A stretch of DNA of 63,041 nucleotides from NCBI GenBank assembly GCA_017459725.1, contig JAFUCL010000072.1, positions 1 through 63,041 on the forward strand, in the 5' to 3' direction. The notes under the pieces were generated by a model, which did no database searches, was not told where the DNA came from, and saw only the letters and a program-made list of their open reading frames with translations. Positions 1 to 7,808 of the stretch are shown piece by piece. How positions within the stretch are numbered: position 1 is the first letter of the stretch; each line of letters starts with the position of its first letter. Source of the stretch: Solobacterium sp. (GTDB taxonomy: Bacteria; Bacillota_I; Bacilli_A; Erysipelotrichales; Erysipelotrichaceae). Made by a program: the position numbers and the translations under genes.

Positions 1-20
1 GTTCAGTTTTCAAAGATCAC
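1..20 (-). promoter_or_regulatory. rRNA operon leader (boxA-like region), partial
   Basis: Read on the minus strand, this edge gives TGATCTTTGAAAACTGAAC. That closely resembles the conserved 'TTCTTTGAAAACT' stretch found just upstream of 16S rRNA (and in the 16S-23S spacer) of Firmicutes. Because two promoters lie immediately upstream (positions 52-80 and 146-175), I read it as the pre-16S leader of an operon transcribed leftward out of the window. The rRNA itself is not in view. Confidence 0.7.
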
Positions 21-51
21 TCGCACCTCACTCAACTCGGTGCAATACAGT

Positions 52-80
52 ATGTTACTACTGCGTTACCGTCTTGTCAA
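52..80 (-). promoter_or_regulatory. rRNA promoter P2 (sigma-A type)
   Basis: On the minus strand a perfect TTGACA (80-75) is followed after 17 bases by TAACAT (57-52). An A-rich tract lies directly upstream, as in Bacillus rrn promoters ('AAAAAAGTT-TTGACA'). It sits about 30 bases before the leader motif at the left edge. Confidence 0.7.
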
Positions 81-145
81 TAACTTTTTTTGAGAAGTTT
101 TTGACTCGACTCACTCGCCTCTCCCCTCTCGGTTGAGGCTTATGG

Positions 146-175
146 ATAATACCATGTAATTCACGGATGTGTCAA
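146..175 (-). promoter_or_regulatory. rRNA promoter P1 (sigma-A type) with UP-like A/T tract
   Basis: On the minus strand TTGACA (175-170) is followed after 18 bases by TATTAT (151-146). Upstream, 183-216 is rich in A and T runs like an UP element. Together with P2 this gives the tandem arrangement usual for rRNA operons. The remaining bases between this promoter and the neighbouring gene hold nothing else I can recognise. Confidence 0.65.
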
Positions 176-217
176 CGGATCTTGCAAACTTTTTTAAGAA
201 TTTTTTGAAGAATCATT

Positions 218-748
218 TTAACCCTTCATCAGCCTGCGGTACTGTGCATAGTAATGCTCAATACACTTGTCGTTGAACGGATCCTTTTCCGCCTCCATCA
301 GTGACAGCAGCCTGTCCATCTGATCGCGGATCACATTGCGGATACGTTCCGGATACTGCATGATGCGTGCGTGCATCTCGTATTCGTTCTCATCCAGAAT
401 CTGGTAGCTCCAGTCGGGATACAGCTTGACATCAAGATCATAGTCTATGTTCTTGATTGCTTCGCCGTCATAGAGGCTCGGTGTGGCAAGATTGCAGTAG
501 TAATAGATACCGGTCTTGCGGATCATGGCAATGACATTGAACCACTTCTTTGTATAGAAGAAGCATACTGCCGGTTCCCTGGTCATCCATCTGCGTCCGT
601 CGGCTTCAATCACCCAGGCTTTGTTTGTGACTGCTACATAATGCTCTTCATCCGCTTCCACAACAAAACCCTTGCACCAGGTCCGGTGCAGTGATCCGTC
701 ATGTTTGAAACTCTGAATATATACTTCACTGCCTGTTTCAGGAATCAT
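218..748 (-). CDS. Nucleoside tri-/diphosphate phosphatase, Ntdp/DUF402 family
   Basis: A 176-residue cytoplasmic protein of the DUF402 family (YgaC of B. subtilis, Ntdp of S. aureus), which hydrolyses nucleoside tri- and diphosphates with a divalent metal. Family features are visible: the RTWCKGFVVE start of the barrel, a W/F-rich core (FFYTKKWFNVIAMIR), an acidic metal site around NIDYDLDVKLYPD, and the C-terminal helix with RRLM. Length equals the family norm. It has its own GGAG ribosome site (ACGGAGAAAAACAATG) and lies behind the glgA terminator, so it is probably monocistronic. It is transcribed toward the rRNA promoters. The family assignment is firm; the physiological substrate is not known here. 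Confidence 0.9.
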   Translation of the reverse strand: MIPETGSEVYIQSFKHDGSLHRTWCKGFVVEADEEHYVAVTNKAWVIEADGRRWMTREPAVCFFYTKKWFNVIAMIRKTGIYYYCNLATPSLYDGEAIKNIDYDLDVKLYPDWSYQILDENEYEMHARIMQYPERIRNVIRDQMDRLLSLMEAEKDPFNDKCIEHYYAQYRRLMKG

Positions 749-802
749 TGTTTTTCTCCGTAGCGTTTACTATTGTACCGCAATATTGCCTCTTGCGCAG
801 AC

Positions 803-836
803 AAAAAAACCGCCGGCATTTTCAGCCCGCGGTTTC
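803..836 (-). terminator. Rho-independent terminator after glgA
   Basis: Minus-strand hairpin with arms AACCGC/GCGGTT extended by GGC/GCC, followed by seven T residues. It closes the glgCDA transcript, 18 bases after the glgA stop. Confidence 0.85.
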
Positions 837-853
837 GTGAATCATTGTTTTTG

Positions 854-2308
854 TTACTCGTCCGGCCAGTTGCACAGCTGATAGTACAGCTGTTCATAGA
901 TGCCTGCGCTCTGTTCCCAGCTGACATCCGTGTTCATGGCACTCTTAATGAGGCCCTTCCAGCCCGGCTTGTTGTTGTAATACTGATCTACTGCATAACG
1001 GAGTGTGTAGACCATGTCATCCGCATTCGGCGCAAAGAAGCTGAAGCCGTTGCCTTCACCCGTGTACTGGTTGAACGGCTGCACGGTATCCTTCAGACCG
1101 CCTGTTTCACGCACCAGCGGCAGGGTTCCGTAATGCATGGCAATCAGCTGTCCGATTCCGCACGGTTCGAACAGAGACGGCATCAGGAAGAGGTCAGCAC
1201 CTGCATAGATGCGGTGTGCGAGGTCTTCGTTGTATCCGCAGTAGTAGACTGCTTTGCCCTTGTAGGAATTTTCCATCCACTTGAATGCATTCTCAGCATT
1301 GGCTTCACCGGTGCCGAGGACGACGAACTGAACGTTCATTCCCATGATTTCATTGATGCGGTCCGCAATCAGATAAATACCCTTCTGATATGTCAGACGG
1401 GAAACAAGTCCGATCAGGCATACATCATTGTTGACTTCAAGACCAAGCTCTTCCTGCAGAGCAAGCTTGTTGGCCTTCTTGCCGGAAGCGTATGTGCGCA
1501 GTGTATAGTTCTTCGCCAGACGCTTGTCGGTTGCCGGGTTCCAGGTATCAACGTCAATACCGTTGACAATGCCCCAGAGATCTTCACGGCGGTAACGCAG
1601 AACGGAATCCATGCGTTCACCGAATGCTTCGGTCAGGATCTCATTGGAATATGTCGGGGAAACGGTTGTGACCTTGTCGGCATAGACAATACCGGCTTTC
1701 ATGAAGCTGATGCCTGTGTCGAATTTGATGGAACCGTTGTCAAAGTAGTAATAATCAAGACCCAGGCAGCTCGGCAGCATATCGACGCCGAAATTGCCCT
1801 GGAAAGCCAGATTATGAATCGTGTAAACGTGCTTGATTGCCTGATAGCGGTAATCATCACCGTAGCAAGCATGGCACATCAGCGGAATCATACCGGTCTG
1901 CCAGTCGTTGCTGTTGATGATATTCGGCCACCAGTCAATGAAATAGATCATGTCCAGAACCGCTCTCTGGAAGAAGGCAAAACGCTCACCGTCATCCTCG
2001 TAGCCGTACAGACCTTCACGTTCAAAGTAATGCTGGTGCTCCACAAAGTAGTAGATGACACCGTCCACGGTTGCGGAATAATACGTAGCCGGCTGATCAA
2101 TCCATCCGGAATGAACCTGGATTGTGCCCAGACGTGTCAGTTCATTATAGTGTTTGTCAATAATGCCTTTGTAAAGCGGCAGAGCAACACGGACATCATG
2201 TCCGCGCTCCACAAGTGCTTTCGGCAGGCTGCCGATGACATCTGCCAGGCCGCCTGTTTTAATGAACGGCAGGCCTTCACCGGCCACAAAAAGTATCGAT
2301 CTTCTCAT
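854..2308 (-). CDS. glgA: Glycogen synthase (ADP-glucose, GT5)
   Basis: Transfers glucose from ADP-glucose to the non-reducing end of alpha-1,4-glucan. The N-terminal ADP-glucose loop KTGGLADVIGSLPKAL sits near residue 15-30, and the C-terminal GT-B signature SLFEPCGIGQLIAMHYGTLPL is near residue 370-390. The 484-residue length is normal for bacterial GlgA. I chose the ATG at 2308 because GGAGGGG lies a few bases before it; the longer reading starts with a TTG inside that ribosome site. It follows glgD by 15 bases and is last in glgC-glgD-glgA, so the three are surely co-transcribed. Confidence 0.97.
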   Translation of the reverse strand: MRRSILFVAGEGLPFIKTGGLADVIGSLPKALVERGHDVRVALPLYKGIIDKHYNELTRLGTIQVHSGWIDQPATYYSATVDGVIYYFVEHQHYFEREGLYGYEDDGERFAFFQRAVLDMIYFIDWWPNIINSNDWQTGMIPLMCHACYGDDYRYQAIKHVYTIHNLAFQGNFGVDMLPSCLGLDYYYFDNGSIKFDTGISFMKAGIVYADKVTTVSPTYSNEILTEAFGERMDSVLRYRREDLWGIVNGIDVDTWNPATDKRLAKNYTLRTYASGKKANKLALQEELGLEVNNDVCLIGLVSRLTYQKGIYLIADRINEIMGMNVQFVVLGTGEANAENAFKWMENSYKGKAVYYCGYNEDLAHRIYAGADLFLMPSLFEPCGIGQLIAMHYGTLPLVRETGGLKDTVQPFNQYTGEGNGFSFFAPNADDMVYTLRYAVDQYYNNKPGWKGLIKSAMNTDVSWEQSAGIYEQLYYQLCNWPDE

Positions 2309-2323
2309 CAGCCCCTCCAATAA

Positions 2324-3436
2324 TCAGATGCGGTCTCTGCGCTTGACGTAAACAGGCGCTTCTTCGGTGCCTTCAAGCTTCTTGACATGATGTACGATGG
2401 CATACTTGTCAACGACCGCATGATCCAGCTTTGCTCCGGCGCCGATGTAGCTGTCTGTCATGATAATGCTGTTTCTGACCACAGCACCTTCACGGATGAC
2501 AACGTTTCTGCCGATGATGGAGTTTTCAAACGTACCGGCAATGGTGCATCCGTTGGCGATAACACTGCCGCTGACCTTTGCCTTTTCAGTGAAGCGGGTC
2601 GGGCAGGAGTCATGTGTCTTTGTGTAGATCGGCCAGTTGCTGTGGAACAGCTGCTGGGCAACACTGCGGTCCTTCAGTTCCATATTCACACGGAAATAGC
2701 TTTCCAGTGAATTCAGGCATGCGACATAACCGCGTACGTTATAGCCGACAACCATCTTTTCTTCAACGACGTCAGCGACGATATCCTTGAACCAGTACAG
2801 AGAAGACATTTCCGCTGCTCTCTTGACGAGTTCAATGAAGAGGGATCTTTCCATGACATATGCTTCCATGGAGATCTGGCGGGACTTCTTGCTGCCGCGG
2901 TTCTTTTCAATGCCGGTGACTCTCTTGTTCTTGGCGAGGGTCAGGGCATCGCAGTTCAGGAAGCTTCTCTTGGCATCGTTTGTATTTGTGTACAGAACGG
3001 TGATGTCAGCCTTGCTGTCAAGGTGTGCCTTGATAACGTCATTGAAATCAAGTGTGTAAATGAAGTAGCTCGGTGCGATGACTACATACGGATTGCTGAC
3101 ATCTTCGATGTACTGCATGTTCAGCATGTAGTTTGCGATATCCGTGTTGTAGATCGGTGCGGAGAAGCTCTTCTCACCGTACAGGATACGGAGAACACCC
3201 TTCTTGGAGTTGATTCCGTAAAGTGTGCCGTCTCCGAGATGTTCAAAGAGGTTACGCGGCTTTTCCTTGCAGAAGACACGGACATCGTTGATGCCGCTGT
3301 TTGTCATATTGCTGAGGATAAAGTCAATTACACGATATCTGCCGAGGAATGAAATTGCCGGAACCGGACGGAACTCTCCAAGACCGTCAATTGTAGCAGT
3401 ATCGTCTTCAAAGCTGATAATTCCCAGTGCGTTCAT
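2324..3436 (-). CDS. glgD: Glucose-1-phosphate adenylyltransferase, GlgD subunit
   Basis: A 370-residue GlgC paralogue. In Firmicutes GlgD associates with GlgC and modulates the ADP-glucose pyrophosphorylase. The N-terminal nucleotidyltransferase fold is present (FLGRYRVIDFILSNMTNSGI), and the C-terminal left-handed beta-helix shows hexapeptide-type repeats (GSVIANGCTIAG, NSIIGRNVVIREG). The glycine-rich GGRGTRL loop used by catalytic GlgC is absent here (the N-terminus reads MNALGIISFEDDTAT), which supports a non-catalytic, regulatory role. A GGAGG site lies 9 bases before the ATG, and 14 bases separate it from glgC. Confidence 0.95.
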   Translation of the reverse strand: MNALGIISFEDDTATIDGLGEFRPVPAISFLGRYRVIDFILSNMTNSGINDVRVFCKEKPRNLFEHLGDGTLYGINSKKGVLRILYGEKSFSAPIYNTDIANYMLNMQYIEDVSNPYVVIAPSYFIYTLDFNDVIKAHLDSKADITVLYTNTNDAKRSFLNCDALTLAKNKRVTGIEKNRGSKKSRQISMEAYVMERSLFIELVKRAAEMSSLYWFKDIVADVVEEKMVVGYNVRGYVACLNSLESYFRVNMELKDRSVAQQLFHSNWPIYTKTHDSCPTRFTEKAKVSGSVIANGCTIAGTFENSIIGRNVVIREGAVVRNSIIMTDSYIGAGAKLDHAVVDKYAIVHHVKKLEGTEEAPVYVKRRDRI

Positions 3437-3450
3437 CAGTCATGTCCTCC

Positions 3451-4581
3451 CTATTCCGTGTCCTTGGCAACGAGTTCAATATGCTCGCTGTCCTTATGGC
3501 CGACTTTCTTGCCGGCACCGACGACGATGTCATCCGCAACGATGCAGCGGGTAACAACGGCATTCTCGCAGATATGCGCACCCGGCATGATTACACTGTC
3601 GATGACTTTCGCGCCTTTATCGATAACACAGTTGGTTCCGAGCACGGAATTCTTAACACTGCCCATTACAACAGCGCCCTGTGTGATATAGCTGTTTTCA
3701 ACTTTTCCTTCCGGACCGATATACTGCGGAAGCGCATTGATATCTTCTGTATAGATCTTCCAGTCAGGATCGGACAGATCAAGCTCATTGTTGTCATAGA
3801 GCAGGTCCATGTTAGCTTCCCAGAGGGAATCAACAGTTCCTACATCCTTCCAGTATCCGTTGAAGTGATAAGCAAAGAGCTTCTTCTTGTCATTCAGATA
3901 TGCCGGAATGATATCCTTGCCGAAGTCGTGGTTGGATTCCGGATTCTTGACGTCAGCCATCAGATACTTACGGAGTGTCTTGTAAGTGAAGATATAAATA
4001 CCCATGCTGGCGAGATTGCTCTTCGGCTGTGCAGGCTTCTCTTCGAATTCATAGATTCTGTCGTCTTCATCGGCATTCATGATACCGAAACGGGTAGCTT
4101 CCTTAAGCGGAACTTCACGGACGGCGATCGTCGCATCCGCACCCTTGACGCGGTGATATGCAAGCATGGTTGCGTAGTTCATCTTGTAAATGTGGTCACC
4201 GGACAGGATAACAAGATATTCGGGATCCAGGTTGTCGAGGAAGTCGATGTTCTGGGTGATGGCGTCAGCCGTTCCCTGATAGACTTCAAAGCTTGCCTGG
4301 TCCTTTTCACGCGGTGTAAGAACATAGACACCGCCGTCTCTTACATCGAGACCCCAGTTGTGATCACGTGCGACATATGCATTCAGCAGCACGGATTCAT
4401 ACTGTGTCAGGACACCTACTGTAGAAATATCGGAATTGGCGCAGTTGCTGAGCGGAAAGTCAATGATTCTGTACTTACCGCCGAAATGAACAGCGGGCTT
4501 GGCGACTTTTTTGGTCAAATCAAAAAGCCGGGTTCCCCTGCCGCCGGCAAGAATCATTGCGACCACATTATTTGATCTCAT
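3451..4581 (-). CDS. glgC: Glucose-1-phosphate adenylyltransferase (catalytic)
   Basis: Makes ADP-glucose and pyrophosphate from glucose-1-phosphate and ATP, the committed step of glycogen synthesis. The nucleotide loop [20 protein letters not shown] is at residues 8-27, followed by [15 protein letters not shown]. The substrate motif [10 protein letters not shown] and a C-terminal beta-helix ([25 protein letters not shown]) follow. Its 376 residues match the family. First gene of glgCDA, with a GGAGGAA site. A TATAAT box lies 36-41 bases upstream, so the trio may have its own promoter in addition to read-through from the folC side. Confidence 0.97.
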   Translation of the reverse strand: MRSNNVVAMILAGGRGTRLFDLTKKVAKPAVHFGGKYRIIDFPLSNCANSDISTVGVLTQYESVLLNAYVARDHNWGLDVRDGGVYVLTPREKDQASFEVYQGTADAITQNIDFLDNLDPEYLVILSGDHIYKMNYATMLAYHRVKGADATIAVREVPLKEATRFGIMNADEDDRIYEFEEKPAQPKSNLASMGIYIFTYKTLRKYLMADVKNPESNHDFGKDIIPAYLNDKKKLFAYHFNGYWKDVGTVDSLWEANMDLLYDNNELDLSDPDWKIYTEDINALPQYIGPEGKVENSYITQGAVVMGSVKNSVLGTNCVIDKGAKVIDSVIMPGAHICENAVVTRCIVADDIVVGAGKKVGHKDSEHIELVAKDTE

Positions 4582-4616
4582 GAAACATTCCTCCTATTGT
4601 CATAAAACCTATGTTA

Positions 4617-4622
4617 ATTATA
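4617..4622 (-). promoter_or_regulatory. Putative -10 box for glgCDA
   Basis: Minus strand TATAAT (4622-4617) in an A/T-rich gap before glgC. The hexamer 17 bases upstream (ATGTAT) is a poor -35, so this is a tentative call. Confidence 0.4.
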
Positions 4623-4667
4623 TTACGGCATGCATTAAAATACATAACAATTTGCCGCTTTTTATTT

Positions 4668-5882
4668 CTAATTCTGTTCCGCCAGATACTTTCGTACATC
4701 ACTGATGAAATACAGAGAGCCGGTTACCACAACCGTACCGCCCTGCACCAGCGCTTCCTGACGTGCTTTTTCAAGCGCCTCCTTCCAGTCATAAATAATT
4801 TCACCCTCACTGCCGGCAAATGAATCTGCAGTGTCTGCACGGTACGAGTCAAACTCCGTCACATACAGCCTGTCGCTTTTTTCCCGCAGCATCTCCGCCA
4901 TGGCCGGACCCTGTTTGTCACGCAGAGCACTGAACACCGTGATGACTGGACGCTTCAGATTCTCAAACGAACGGATCAAAGCAGCAGTGCCTTCCGGATT
5001 GTGGGCACCGTCCAGAATCACCGGCGGATTCTGCGCCAGGGTTTCAAAACGTCCTGCCCAGACATGTTCACGGACTGCCTGTACAGTCTTTGGTGAAGCA
5101 ATATCAATGCCCAGTATCCTGGCGGCATGCAAAGCAAGCGATGCATTCAGCTTCTGGTATTCCGCTGCCGTGGACAGTGTGTATGCATTGCCGAACAGAC
5201 GGAATGAGGCCGTGCCGAGATCTTCGTACGGTTCAACCTGTTCACAGCACGCATGCATCTCTTCGGCTTTGCGGATCACTTCTTCTGCTGCTTCCTGCAC
5301 AAGAGGTCCGTACAGGATGTGTCCGTTCTCCTTGATGATGCCGGCTTTCTCCCAGGCAATCTTCTGCAGGGTGTCGCCCAGCTGGTTCATATGGTCAAAG
5401 CCTACAGTTGTAAGAACGGCAAGCTCGGGATGATGAATGGTGTTGGTCGCATCCTTACGGCCGCCGACACCGGCTTCCATAACTGCCCAGTCCACTTTCT
5501 CATCACGGAAATACTGGCACGCCGCAAGCGTATCAATTTCGAACATGGACATATTGTATTCTTCAATCAGATCCATCATACCGTTCACGTAATCACGGAA
5601 ACGGTCTTCGGGTATCCAGGCACCGTTGATGCGGATGCGGTCTCTGTGATCCACCAGGAACGGGGATGTGTACAGTCCGGTGCGGTAACCGTGGCTGCGC
5701 AGAATGGCCGCAAGATAGCTGCTCGTGCTGCCTTTGCCGTTGGTGCCTGCCACATGAACGGTACGGAAGGCATCCTGGGGATTGCCGGCTTTTGCCATCA
5801 CTTCCTGAAATCTCGGATACCCGCAGTGATGCCCCTGTCTGTGCATGACAAATTCAGCTGCTTCTTCACCTGTTCTGAACAT
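4668..5882 (-). CDS. folC: Folylpolyglutamate synthase / dihydrofolate synthase
   Basis: Adds glutamate to folates (and in many bacteria to dihydropteroate), trapping them in the cell. It has the Mur-ligase-like ATP loop GTNGKGSTSSYLAAIL near residue 44-59, the FolC segment VGGRKDATN near 142-150, and DGAHNPEGTAAL in the C-terminal domain. Length 404 is normal. The start overlaps the ung stop region by 17 bases, so translation is probably coupled. It is embedded between glycogen genes but has no obvious functional tie to them. Confidence 0.95.
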   Translation of the reverse strand: MFRTGEEAAEFVMHRQGHHCGYPRFQEVMAKAGNPQDAFRTVHVAGTNGKGSTSSYLAAILRSHGYRTGLYTSPFLVDHRDRIRINGAWIPEDRFRDYVNGMMDLIEEYNMSMFEIDTLAACQYFRDEKVDWAVMEAGVGGRKDATNTIHHPELAVLTTVGFDHMNQLGDTLQKIAWEKAGIIKENGHILYGPLVQEAAEEVIRKAEEMHACCEQVEPYEDLGTASFRLFGNAYTLSTAAEYQKLNASLALHAARILGIDIASPKTVQAVREHVWAGRFETLAQNPPVILDGAHNPEGTAALIRSFENLKRPVITVFSALRDKQGPAMAEMLREKSDRLYVTEFDSYRADTADSFAGSEGEIIYDWKEALEKARQEALVQGGTVVVTGSLYFISDVRKYLAEQN

Positions 5883-6552
5883 TACCCAAATCTCCGATCT
5901 GCCAGTCTATTGGCTTTCTGCCGTGTTCCAGCAGGAAACGGTTCGCTGCCGCAAAATGTCCGCAGCCGAAAAAGCCGCGGTATGCGCTGAGCGGTGAAGG
6001 ATGCGCCGCTTCCAGCACCAGATGCTTCGATGTATCGATCAGTGCTTTCTTACTGCGGGCGTTTCTTCCCCACAGCAGGAACACTGCCGGTTCACTGCGT
6101 TCGCTGATATGCATGATGGCGTGGTCCGTGAATGTTTCCCAGCCCTTGCCTGCATGTGCAAGCGGTTTGGAATCCCTGACCGTAAGAATCGTATTGAGCA
6201 GGAATACTCCCTGCTTGGCCCAGGGCATCAGATATCCGTTATCGGGAATCCGGCAGCCCAGTTCTTCGTGCAGCTCCTGGTAGATATTCTGCAGACTCGG
6301 CGGAATCTGCACACCGGGATTGACCGAGAAGCACATACCGTGCGCCTGGCCGCGCTGATGATACGGATCCTGGCCGAGGATCACGACGCTGATGTCGGGA
6401 TAATCAACTTCTTCAAAAGCACTGAATACCTGCACCTTCGGCGGATACACGTCACCGCGTTCGTATTCTTCATGTATGAATGCCGCAAGCTGCCGGAAAT
6501 AGGGCTGAGCAAATTCTGCTTTCAGCCACGGCGTCCACTGATTATGCTTCAT
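5866..6552 (-). CDS. ung: Uracil-DNA glycosylase
   Basis: Removes uracil from DNA (family 1 UDG). It carries the catalytic water-activating motif GQDPYHQ and the DNA-intercalation loop HPSPLSAYRG, both hallmark signatures. I place the start at MKHNQWTP (6552): its ATG overlaps the upstream stop as ATGA, and GGAGGTG lies 11 bases upstream. The longer reading adds a basic tail that the family lacks. At 228 residues it is of standard length. It is translationally coupled to the lipoprotein gene upstream and to folC downstream. Confidence 0.96.
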   Translation of the reverse strand: MKHNQWTPWLKAEFAQPYFRQLAAFIHEEYERGDVYPPKVQVFSAFEEVDYPDISVVILGQDPYHQRGQAHGMCFSVNPGVQIPPSLQNIYQELHEELGCRIPDNGYLMPWAKQGVFLLNTILTVRDSKPLAHAGKGWETFTDHAIMHISERSEPAVFLLWGRNARSKKALIDTSKHLVLEAAHPSPLSAYRGFFGCGHFAAANRFLLEHGRKPIDWQIGDLGNVQNR

Positions 6553-7808
6553 GACTTCTTCTTCACCTCCGGCTTTTTCTCCTCTTCGTGAATATCTTCT
6601 CCGCGCAGCCATTTCAGGATATCTTCACCGACATCCTCACTCAGACTGCCGTCCTTGTCACGGAAACCTTCCGTGAGATCTTCATAGCACTTTGTTTCCG
6701 CCGCACTGCCGAGACGTTCCTTCCACACTTCCGATTCCTCACCGCATTCCAGCATGAGCACCGGCACACGGACATACGGAATGAAACGTGCGGGATCGGC
6801 ATCCTTCCAGTCTTTCCAGTATGCAAGCGGAATACCGCCGGCTTCGCCTTCCACCGTATCCTTTTCCAGCAGATCTGCAGCCTTCTGCGCATCACTGCCG
6901 CTGACACCTTCAAGACCGGCAAGAATCTCCATACCGTCATCCTCAGTCGGTTCCAGCAGAATGATGCCGCCGCTGATTTCAAAGTGATGGTAGACATAGG
7001 TATACGCAAGGAAAGCGCCGATGCCGTCACCGACCAGCAGAATATCCGAAGCATCTACCGGATACCGTTCCAGCATATGCACCGCCGAAGCAAAATCCCT
7101 TCCCGTGATACGGTCCAGTGACTTTTCTTCAGGATGCATAATCAGCGAGGCATCCGCATACAGCCTCTGATCATAGCGCACACTGGCAATGCCGTTCTTT
7201 GCCAGCATATGTGATATTTCCCGGAAATAATTCTGTTTGTCCCCGGAATCATCCCTGCCGCAGCGGATCCCGTCCGGCACCAGTACGGCAACAGATGGAT
7301 TCTCCGTTTCCTTCGGAATCGTCAGGATACCGTACAGTCTTGGACTTTTCCCGATGTACAGGATTTCCTCATAGTAGTCATCCGTCTCTTTGGGTACGGG
7401 TTCATCCGGCCACGGTTCAAAGACGATGTCGGTGATCTGCAGCTGATCGTTCATGCGTACGGAAACAACCGTCTCATGGCTGCCGCAGTCAAACATGGAA
7501 TAACCGCCCGTTCTGCCCTCTTCCGTCACCGGGACAATCTGATGCGCCATGGTGCAGGCTTCCTCTCCGGAAACAGCCGTGAACGCCTTCTGCAGCTCTG
7601 CCGGTGAATCATCTGTAGAAGATGCCAGCAGGCCTGCAGCACCCTCCCAGTCCCCGGACTCGATGAAAACAGAAACATCCTGCAGTTTCTGCAGGATCGT
7701 TTCTTCATTGACTTCGATTACCGGTTCCTCTTTCTGTGCACCGCAGGCGCTCAGAAACAGGGTTGCGGCAATCAGTGCTTTATTCACCGAACGGATTCTT
7801 TTTGCCAT
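6549..7808 (-). CDS. Lipoprotein with DUF3887-like and alpha/beta-hydrolase domains, nucleophile missing
   Basis: A 419-residue predicted surface lipoprotein. A signal peptide ends in the lipobox FLSAC (Cys22), followed by a DUF3887-like domain (about 33-135) and an alpha/beta-hydrolase fold (about 150-400) with YDQR and an SVRYDQRLYADA-like core. Where active hydrolases have GxSxG, this protein reads VGDGIGAF (Gly260-Asp-Gly-Ile-Gly264), so the nucleophilic serine is replaced by glycine. By sequence it looks inactive as a serine hydrolase and may bind a ligand instead. The gene overlaps DUF885 by 29 bases and ung by the ATGA junction. The start is supported by a close but cramped GGAAAG; a GTG seven codons later is possible. 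Confidence 0.8.
   Translation of the reverse strand: MAKRIRSVNKALIAATLFLSACGAQKEEPVIEVNEETILQKLQDVSVFIESGDWEGAAGLLASSTDDSPAELQKAFTAVSGEEACTMAHQIVPVTEEGRTGGYSMFDCGSHETVVSVRMNDQLQITDIVFEPWPDEPVPKETDDYYEEILYIGKSPRLYGILTIPKETENPSVAVLVPDGIRCGRDDSGDKQNYFREISHMLAKNGIASVRYDQRLYADASLIMHPEEKSLDRITGRDFASAVHMLERYPVDASDILLVGDGIGAFLAYTYVYHHFEISGGIILLEPTEDDGMEILAGLEGVSGSDAQKAADLLEKDTVEGEAGGIPLAYWKDWKDADPARFIPYVRVPVLMLECGEESEVWKERLGSAAETKCYEDLTEGFRDKDGSLSEDVGEDILKWLRGEDIHEEEKKPEVKKKS

Noticed and set aside
773..2323. Long plus-strand open frame (516 codons) opposite glgA
   Set aside because: Antisense shadow of a well-conserved gene; no ribosome site and Cys/His-rich nonsense composition. Similar long antisense frames opposite DUF885, glgP and uvrB are rejected for the same reason.
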